Of a DNA stretch of 16,596 nt, positions 1 to 6,259 are shown one piece after another; position 1 is the stretch's first letter, and each line of letters begins with the position of its first letter. This DNA comes from Flammula alnicola (lineage: Eukaryota; Basidiomycota; Agaricomycetes; Agaricales; Strophariaceae): contig JADNRV010000707.1 in NCBI GenBank assembly GCA_015499995.1, positions 1 through 16,596 on the forward strand, in the 5' to 3' direction. Made by a program: the position numbers and the translations under genes. The notes below the pieces were generated by a model. It was not told the origin of the DNA. It was given only the letters and a program-made list of their open reading frames with translations, and ran no database searches.

Positions 1-1391
1 TTAGCATTCCTAGTTGACTTAGTCACAATAAAATCCTTACCTGACCTCTGTCCTCCGATAGCCTGATATCTTCTCAGGAACGGCGCCTCCCATGCAAATA
101 ATTTGATCACTTTCATACCACCCATGAGTTCCTGAAGGAGCTTGGCTCGCTTGTCCGTCCACTCCATACATATACCGCGTGTCTTGTGGTAACGTCCCAT
201 AATCACCCCCATTAACATAATGGCGATGAAAAGGAAGCCGAAACCGGCAAGTGCTGACGGTCCAGATTTACGATGAGCAAGGCAAGGCAAATGAGCATGT
301 GGATGGGAGCCGTCCAGGACTGATAAATAAGTTTCACCATGTCAGTAAAATCAGAGAAGTGGAGGAAATGAGCCTGCATACCGCATGGAACACAAAAGTC
401 AATTCGCGACACGTCCGTTGATATATGATTCACTAATTGGCCGTTCGTCAACGTGGATCTCGCACGGGAAGTTAATCTGATAGAGCGCTGGTAAATTGCA
501 GCGATGAGGCCGCCACGGATGAGAACACCTGTGGACGCGCTATGATAGAAAAAGTGCTGGGTCCCGAAGGCCGTGATAATTTGCATCGCAAGAAGGCAGA
601 ACGTCAATCCTATGCCTTTTCCGATACTCGGCATAGGCTGACCGACCCGGTGTGCAAAGTAAGACTCTGAGGCAAAGGTGATAATAGCCTGGATATAATG
701 TCAGAAAGGAGATTATTAACGAGCGGCGATGCACATAATACCTTCATGACGAGAGGACTGGTAACCTGCGCAGTATCGGCAACGAGTTTGGAGAGACCGG
801 CAGACCAGAACCAGCACTTGACGCTGTCGTTCATCGCCCAAGCGAGGCTGGCTTCCATTCTCCCCGTTTTTTCTCTTCATTCTGTCTCTTTTGCTTGCCT
901 GTTGCCTGTGATGGACCACCAGACGCCTTTCAAGCCTGGCGAAATTTCCCCATTCGCAAGTCTCTCGTTATACTCTTTGGCAAACAGGACGCGACGGTCA
1001 TACGACTCGTTTATTAGGCGCACTATGTGAGCTGCCCCGCGATCCTCTTGAAGCTTCCAAAGATCTGATCCCTCGAGAGGACGAGCGTACCCAAGGCTAA
1101 GCATTGGGTTGATCCAGCCAAATGTAAGAATGTCGAGAAAATTTGCACTAGCTTCCGGGGTGAGGACTGCGTCATCAGTGGAATCTGTAGGAGGCGGTGG
1201 CGATTTCGTAGAAGTAAACGGCACACGTTGCCACCTGGGAGATAGAAATAAAAATCGTCAACCCCTTGCAAACAGCTAAAAAAAATATTATGTTCTTACC
1301 AATGTCGTGTGTATTGAAGGATGCAATTTGAATCATGCCGTTCGGTATCTTGTAGCTTGTCGGAAGGCCCGACGTACTTAGGACTGGCCAT
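1..1391 (-). pseudogene. YOR1-like ABCC transporter, N-terminal part, decayed and cut by the window edge
   Basis: Reads as the start of a full-length ABC multidrug or organic-anion exporter of the fungal YOR1 type. The model starts at ATG 1391 (MASPKYVGPSDKLQ), with exons 1391-1300, 1234-742, 688-382 and 319-41 and introns 1235-1299, 689-741, 320-381 and one from 40 leftward. Recognisable blocks are RHWWQRVPF, LDILTFGWINPMLSLGYARP, NGEISPGLKGVWWS, AMNDSVKCWFWSAG, PSIGKGIGLTF, LTSRARSTLTNGQLVNHIST, DVSRIDFC, SWTAPIHM and EWTDKRAKLLQELMGGMKVI; these cover the N-terminal linker and the first half of transmembrane domain 1. Three lesions are visible: TGA at 877-879 (codon 150) where relatives have Trp; a missing few bases after RIDFC (about 388-394), which breaks the frame before a well-formed intron; and one missing base near 261-264 (INL-GPSALAGF block). 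The nucleotide-binding domains lie outside. Family call is strong; pseudogene status is inferred from the lesions. Confidence 0.8.
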
Positions 1392-1834
1392 CTTGAAGTG
1401 GGGACTCTAGGCTCTGCCATAGTAATGAATACATACTTGCTTTTATGCAAGTGACCTCATTAATCCCAACTATGAGTTCGCGTCCCTGAGAATAAAAAGA
1501 ACCGCCAGCCGGAAGGAAACGTAATGTGGCCCGTCCATGTAGAAACGCCGGATACTGTCGTGGAATGGACGTGGCTACAACGCAAGCGCTCGCAGTGACT
1601 TCAATGTAAACTGCGTCTTTGCTAACTTGACGGGATTTTCCGACGGCCATGGACATGCGAGTACTGTGGCATTGAGCAGGCCAGTAACCACCTGGATGAG
1701 TCTGAGCGGGAACTGTTCAGGATTTTGGTTCGCGTTCTGGCTCCAGGGCGTTGCGCGGTCCCGTCGCGTCAAGACCTGCCCTAAACAACGGGTGTCATCG
1801 GCACGGTCAACAACTGTCCAAAAGTCGAATGAGT
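1392..1834. other. Upstream region of the ABC pseudogene, no convincing gene
   Basis: This 443-bp stretch lies between the predicted ABC start codon and the transposon pair. On the minus strand it holds two open stretches (1916-1575 and 1656-1378), the first starting inside the transposon. They include a hydrophobic run, FPLRLIQVVTGLLNATVLAC, and a segment SIPRQYPAFLHGRATLRFLP, but neither joins cleanly to a known family or to the ABC reading frame: an in-frame TAG lies six codons before the ATG at 1391. It may be the ABC promoter, or downstream exons of the interrupted reading frame seen at 4376-4694. I could not decide. Confidence 0.35.
1826..1834 (+). repeat. 9-bp target-site duplication of copy 1 (outer half)
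   Basis: CGAATGAGT directly precedes the outer end of the left copy. Its partner is not at the other end of the same copy but, as reverse complement (ACTCATTCG), at 3110-3118 next to the right copy. This exchange is expected if the DNA between two inverted copies has been flipped. Confidence 0.85.
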
Positions 1835-1835
1835 T

Positions 1836-1872
1836 AGTCTGCAATTCGACGCGCCCATGATACCGTAGTAAA
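1836..1872 (+). repeat. Terminal inverted repeat, outer end of transposon copy 1
   Basis: Outer terminal repeat of copy 1, beginning AGTCTGC and ending ATACCGTAGTAAA. It pairs with 2995-3031 at 30 of 37 positions. The mirror copy for the second element is 4329-4365. Confidence 0.75.
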
Positions 1873-2541
1873 AAAATCAACATCACGTGCCATTCCCACG
1901 CCCTCGTCGCGTCCATTAATTACGCGACTCCTCCAGGACCATAGAAATGGACGTGTTTACCTGGTCTGTTGAGGCCTCAAGTAAAGGAAAACAGGGTAAA
2001 CCCATGGGGTGAATGCGAATCGTGCTATTCCTGTCATATTTATCTGCAAATTACCCCACGAATCATCCAAAATCTCCAAAAAAAACTGCCTAAAATGACT
2101 ACCAATCAGATCTTTGGATGCAAACTTCATCTGTCAGGTTCATAAATCGGTCTTAATCTACTAGTTTGTGGACTGATATGTTTTTATAGATGGACATCTC
2201 TCCATCACTGTCAAACTACTTATCACAGATTATCAGCTGAACAAGAGGTAAAGAGAAAATTTGTGGGTTTATTGAGGTTGCTTGTGATGTTTTTTATGTC
2301 ATTGTATCTTCTGGGTAAATTCTATGACATTACGGTATTTGAGCGCTAAGTTGGAGACTTGTTAAAAATTGGAGAGATTGGTTTGTAATGTTGCTTGTCT
2401 GTGCTTTTATTTTGAATTGAAACTTGAAATGGGGTCAAATTAGCATTCAAAAGGCTGTGGATATTAGTAGTGAATTATATAGATACAATATTATGAGAAA
2501 TTCCCATAACCAATCGCTTTCTACCTTTGAATATACGAAGA

Positions 2542-2916
2542 CTAGCGCGTTCCCGTGCTCCGCACGGTTACTTGCTGAATCAGAAAGTAAATTAAAAAGT
2601 TGTTGAACCACAGTGAAAGCAAACTTTTGTGAAGACAGATATGAAACAACAGGCAGAAACACTCTGCCGAAATTCGTCACATGCGTCACATCCCGTGCTT
2701 GCACAAATAAGTGGGGCTCCCCCCAACAAACCAAGATAACACTCTGGCACAACGCTCTCACTTTCGATAACAGAAAACGTGGAAGGACAAAGTGTCGAAA
2801 TGTCACTTTCTGCCACCCGTACAGAGAAACCGAGATCGGCAACTCAATCGCGACCGCTTGAGCCTCAGGAACGGCGTGGAAAACTGTGGGGCACCTAGCC
2901 TCTTTCGTTATAGTGA
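2542..2916 (-). mobile_element. Nested Helitron-like insertion in copy 1
   Basis: Mirror image of the insertion described at 3285-3659. Read on the minus strand it begins TCACTATAACG at 2916 and ends with a 6-bp hairpin followed by CTAG at 2545-2542. It has the same boundaries in both transposon copies, so it was already inside the element before the copies multiplied. Confidence 0.5.
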
Positions 2917-2994
2917 TATCGAAGAGACAATCGACACGCGACGCGACTGATGGATGGCACGTGATGCTCGTGGGAATAAATAATGCCTCAAAAA

Positions 2995-3082
2995 TTTACT
3001 ACGGTATGGTAGGCGCGACTAGTAGCAGACTCCATATCAAGTGATCGATTGATCATCACTAAGGAGTCTGTGAAGGAGACTA
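2995..3082 (-). repeat. Inner end of transposon copy 1 with a 51-nt terminal extension
   Basis: Bases 2995-3031 are the inverted partner of the outer repeat at 1836-1872. Between it and the true end of the mobile unit lies an extra 51 nt (3032-3082) with no counterpart at the other end. This extension ends in its own AGACTA and contains another AGTCT-like motif at 3065-3069. The target duplications abut 3082 rather than 3031, so the extended end is the one used for transposition. Confidence 0.7.
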
Positions 3083-3118
3083 TGTTACTTGCCAATTTCA
3101 ACCATCGATACTCATTCG
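3083..3118 (-). other. Flipped 36-bp host segment between the two transposon copies
   Basis: The loop consists of TGTTACTTG (3083-3091), 18 nt of unique sequence (3092-3109) and ACTCATTCG (3110-3118). The first 9 nt are the reverse complement of the bases just right of the palindrome (CAAGTAACA, 4367-4375). The last 9 are the reverse complement of the bases just left of it (CGAATGAGT, 1826-1834). Turned round, the segment fits between the flanks as CGAATGAGT, 18 nt, CAAGTAACA, with each 9-mer present twice. It is therefore original host sequence in inverted orientation. Confidence 0.85.
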
Positions 3119-4366
3119 TAGTCTCCTTCACAGACTCCTTAGTGATGATCAATCGATCACTTGATATGGAGTCTGCTACTAGTCGCGCCTACCATACCGT
3201 AGTAAATTTTTGAGGCATTATTTATTCCCACGAGCATCACGTGCCATCCATCAGTCGCGTCGCGTGTCGATTGTCTCTTCGATATCACTATAACGAAAGA
3301 GGCTAGGTGCCCCACAGTTTTCCACGCCGTTCCTGAGGCTCAAGCGGTCGCGATTGAGTTGCCGATCTCGGTTTCTCTGTACGGGTGGCAGAAAGTGACA
3401 TTTCGACACTTTGTCCTTCCACGTTTTCTGTTATCGAAAGTGAGAGCGTTGTGCCAGAGTGTTATCTTGGTTTGTTGGGGGGAGCCCCACTTATTTGTGC
3501 AAGCACGGGATGTGACGCATGTGACGAATTTCGGCAGAGTGTTTCTGCCTGTTGTTTCATATCTGTCTTCACAAAAGTTTGCTTTCACTGTGGTTCAACA
3601 ACTTTTTAATTTACTTTCTGATTCAGCAAGTAACCGTGCGGAGCACGGGAACGCGCTAGTCTTCGTATATTCAAAGGTAGAAAGCGATTGGTTATGGGAA
3701 TTTCTCATAATATTGTATCTATATAATTCACTACTAATATCCACAGCCTTTTGAATGCTAATTTGACCCCATTTCAAGTTTCAATTCAAAATAAAAGCAC
3801 AGACAAGCAACATTACAAACCAATCTCTCCAATTTTTAACAAGTCTCCAACTTAGCGCTCAAATACCGTAATGTCATAGAATTTACCCAGAAGATACAAT
3901 GACATAAAAAACATCACAAGCAACCTCAATAAACCCACAAATTTTCTCTTTACCTCTTGTTCAGCTGATAATCTGTGATAAGTAGTTTGACAGTGATGGA
4001 GAGATGTCCATCTATAAAAACATATCAGTCCACAAACTAGTAGATTAAGACCGATTTATGAACCTGACAGATGAAGTTTGCATCCAAAGATCTGATTGGT
4101 AGTCATTTTAGGCAGTTTTTTTTGGAGATTTTGGATGATTCGTGGGGTAATTTGCAGATAAATATGACAGGAATAGCACGATTCGCATTCACCCCATGGG
4201 TTTACCCTGTTTTCCTTTACTTGAGGCCTCAACAGACCAGGTAAACACGTCCATTTCTATGGTCCTGGAGGAGTCGCGTAATTAATGGACGCGACGAGGG
4301 CGTGGGAATGGCACGTGATGTTGATTTTTTTACTACGGTATCATGGGCGCGTCGAATTGCAGACTA
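3119..4366 (-). mobile_element. Non-autonomous DNA transposon copy 2, inverted
   Basis: Reverse complement of copy 1 with the same termini, the same internal terminal-repeat pair (3170-3206 and 4329-4365) and the same nested Helitron-like insertion. The extended ends of the two copies face each other across the 36-nt loop; the compact ends face outward. I saw no base difference between copies, which suggests very recent insertion, gene conversion between the arms, or an assembly that duplicated one copy. Confidence 0.8.
3285..3659 (+). mobile_element. Nested Helitron-like insertion in copy 2
   Basis: The 3' end has the classic Helitron form: a short GC-rich hairpin CCGTGC-gga-GCACGG (3634-3648), seven bases, then CTAG (3656-3659) followed by T. 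Helitrons insert between A and T, begin with TC and leave no target duplication. The best matching 5' end is TCACTATAACGAAAGAGG at 3285, preceded by A. That makes a 375-bp non-autonomous element without coding capacity. The 3' end is well supported; the 5' boundary is a best guess, since other TC dinucleotides nearby lack the preceding A. Confidence 0.5.
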
Positions 4367-4375
4367 CAAGTAACA
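4367..4375 (+). repeat. 9-bp target-site duplication of copy 2 (outer half)
   Basis: CAAGTAACA follows the outer end of the right copy. Its partner occurs as reverse complement (TGTTACTTG) at 3083-3091, next to the inner end of the left copy. Same length as the duplication of copy 1, which supports a transposase making 9-bp staggered cuts. Confidence 0.85.
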
Positions 4376-4694
4376 TAGCGCTGGTCCGACGTACAGGTCA
4401 CTATACACGGTTGCAAAGGGGAGATAGGAATGCAGATTTTTTGATGTAAAGCAAACGACCAGTGAAAGGATGCTGGCAAGCCCGGCACACATACTTAAAG
4501 TTAATGCTATAGCCAACGCTGGGCTCCGAGTCCTCTCTGAGATTGTAATTATGAAGGAGCTGTATTGCGCTACATAACATAGTATGTAATTTACACAAAT
4601 TATATTTCCTCTCACCATAAATTATGTAAGTATATAGCAAGTAGATCGACTCTGGAGTCAGGACTGTCATGAACGCATAACGGAGTCCACTCAC
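4376..4694 (-). pseudogene. Possible membrane-protein reading frame cut by the transposon pair
   Basis: On the minus strand an ATG at 4694 opens a frame (MSGLRYAFMTVLTPESIYLL) that reaches a plausible 46-nt intron (about 4573-4618, GTGAGAGG to TTATGTAG). It then continues with a strongly hydrophobic segment, SPALAIALTLSMCAGLASILSLVVCF, and DLYVGPALCYL up to the insertion. Without the insertion and with the loop turned back, the frame stays open across the junction for about 23 more codons. It resembles the N-terminal membrane segments of some transporters, but I cannot name a family. The ATG lies only 15 bp from the LysM stop codon on the same strand, which argues for caution: it may be chance or a remnant. 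Confidence 0.3.
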
Positions 4695-4708
4695 AGATGA
4701 CTATATGT

Positions 4709-6087
4709 TCAACCTTTGAAATTCTGCCACCACCGTCCTGAGGAGCTTGTACCCCGACTCTCAGAGAACAAATCCACCTTCCCCTTACTTTTCATTGACA
4801 TCATGGGGAACGGGAATGGCACCGTCCGTACCCCGGGACCTCGGCCCGCCCTTCTCTCCTGCACCTCCCACTCATCGTCATCCAGGTACCTCTCAACAGC
4901 GAGCGCCTCCAGCTCGCGGTTAGTGGCACTGCTACCGCCATTCCCCGATGCCGATCCTGAGGCATGAACTGAAAAACCGCTCGAGGATCCCATCTCTTTC
5001 CGTTTCGCACTATGCGCCTCCCTCTCGTGCGGGTCGTCCGCAAGCGCTACGTACGCCCTCGCCACGCGCCAGTCTACCTCTTTCGTCAGCGTCTGCAGCT
5101 TCTTTTCCGCGCGCTCTCTTACTAGTTTCTCTTCGCGCTTTCGGATGCTTTCCTCATCTGCTTTATTAGATGGTGAAGCGTGACGGAGAGTCTTCGCATT
5201 TAGAGGCAAGAGCAGAAAGGCGCGTGTGTGGAGTAGGTGAGGTGTCGTGCGCATGACGCTCGCGGGGAGGTTGTTGAGTTTGCAGATTTCGTAGCTCTTG
5301 TGAGGTTGGAGATAAGCAGAGTTAGTCAGGGTGTTTTTATGTAGATTGTAAATGAAGCGAAACTCACATCTATACCAAAACGGAGGGATATGCCTGATAA
5401 TGTGTCTGACCGATTGATGTAATACTTGTACGGCGTTGCTGAGGTTGCCGTTGTTTCCTCTTCTGTTGGCTGTGGTGGCGGAGGTGCTGCTGGTGCTAGT
5501 GATAAATTCTCTGTAGCTGCAGACTTCTGATCCTGGTCAAGCGATCGAAGGTGCTGCCCCGCTGTGTCTACATCCTTCCTGGAGGAAGATGAGTCGATGT
5601 TAGGCAAAAGCCCAACAGTAAGTTCGTAAGGCGGTGGCGGGGTATCGTCCGGAGAGCCATTGAGTGGTTGTCCATCTAATTCGTCATCATCATCGTCATC
5701 CCCGAGGATGAACGTATCCTCGTCCCTTACAGCACCGTCCAGATTCAAGTTCGTATCAGGCGCCCTCGGAGTCTTGCTTCCTGGAAGTGCTGGCATTAGG
5801 TTCGATACCGATCCAGAGCTTGACGCGACCACGCCGACACCTCCAAGACAGGCAAGGCAGGGATCGTACCTAGCCAAACGTGGGTTGGATGCGATACAGG
5901 AAGGACAGATGGGGCGCTGGCAGCATTTGGTGATAAATATTGCGTTCAGGTCAAGTTTGGCGCTGAGAGATGACGAGGCAACGCCTTTCAGAGGTGGGAG
6001 GGAGGAAGAACAGGCAAGGCAGAGGGTGGTGCTCCGGTCGAGGATGTTCACGCCATCCAAAGCGGCTATGAGAGTTTTGGACGACAT
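4709..6087 (-). CDS. LysM-domain protein with N-terminal zinc-finger-like cysteines
   Basis: Two exons, 6087-5368 and 5296-4709, with a 71-nt intron (GTGAGT to CACAAG) splitting the LysM motif; 435 aa. Residues 23-80 carry C23xxC26, CC55-56, C61xxC64 and C77xxC80 (ending YDPCLACLGG), a zinc-binding pattern. Residues 110-218 are low complexity, with an acidic run (about 130-136) and a PPxY motif (151-154). The LysM domain spans about 220-272 (YYINRSDTLSGISLRFGID, then SYEICKLNNLPASVM). A charged helical segment and the VDWRVARAYVALADD and DDDEWEVQE blocks near the C-terminus look like the tail of eukaryotic LYSMD-type proteins. There is no signal peptide at MSSKTLIAAL, so it is probably intracellular and not a secreted chitin-binding effector. 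An upstream in-frame ATG at 6285 would overlap ATG17 and is less likely. Exact role unknown. Confidence 0.85.
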
Positions 6088-6259
6088 ATGTACAGAAGGC
6101 AAAGTGTAATGTACAACAGATCTAGAAGGATTGAATAAAAATACAAGCTGCGGTAGGCTGTGGTAGAGGTGGAAGTATGAGCAATTCGGCATCGGCATCA
6201 TTCCGATCCATTTATAGAAACTAGTCACTGCACATCCTACACCTCTCCTTAGTCGTACA
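6088..6259. promoter_or_regulatory. Shared divergent promoter of the LysM gene and ATG17
   Basis: Only 172 bp separate the two start codons, so both promoters and both 5' untranslated regions must fit here. A TATA-like TTTATAG (about 6211-6217) lies some 45 bp upstream of the ATG17 start. No strong TATA element faces the LysM gene. The arrangement allows co-regulation but does not prove it. Confidence 0.5.

Larger units (their letters stand above)
1835..3082 (+). mobile_element. Non-autonomous DNA transposon copy 1, probably Mutator-like
   Basis: A 1248-bp unit that begins TAGTCTGC and ends GGAGACTA, so its termini are short inverted repeats (TAGTCT/AGACTA). A longer inverted similarity lies inside: 1836-1872 against 2995-3031, 30 of 37 positions matching, sharing AGTCTGC, CGCGCC and ATACCGTAGTAAA. 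Further in, both ends share CATCACGTGCCAT. The 9-bp target duplications are typical of Mutator-like elements; the superfamily is inferred from that alone. No transposase or other recognised coding sequence is present. The open stretches of 60-131 codons inside match no family I know and run across a nested Helitron-like insertion. The element is therefore probably mobilised by a transposase encoded elsewhere. Confidence 0.8.
1835..4366. repeat. 2.5-kb near-perfect palindrome: two 1248-bp inverted arms, 36-nt loop
   Basis: Bases 1835-3082 are repeated as reverse complement at 3119-4366. Paired positions add up to 6201 at the outer ends, at the inner ends and at every internal point I compared, so there is no length difference between arms, and I found no mismatch by eye. 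The identical translated stretches on both sides (for example 2842-2447 minus and 3359-3754 plus) agree with full identity. The loop is 3083-3118. Outside the arms the sequence diverges at once. The arms are two copies of one transposable element. Confidence 0.95.

Noticed and set aside
2424..3777. Open reading frames of 60, 74, 82 and 131 codons inside the palindrome arms
   Set aside because: They exist as mirror copies, run across the border of the nested Helitron-like segment and have no recognisable family. They are more likely chance frames in a non-autonomous element.
1835..4366. Insertion with a TA target duplication, as for Tc1/mariner elements
   Set aside because: TA occurs at both outer ends, but the same bases also occur at the inner ends of each copy and so belong to the element. 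The exchanged 9-bp duplications explain the boundaries better.
5660..6109. 149-codon plus-strand frame
   Set aside because: Antisense to the first LysM exon; low-complexity shadow of the acidic and Ser-rich region.
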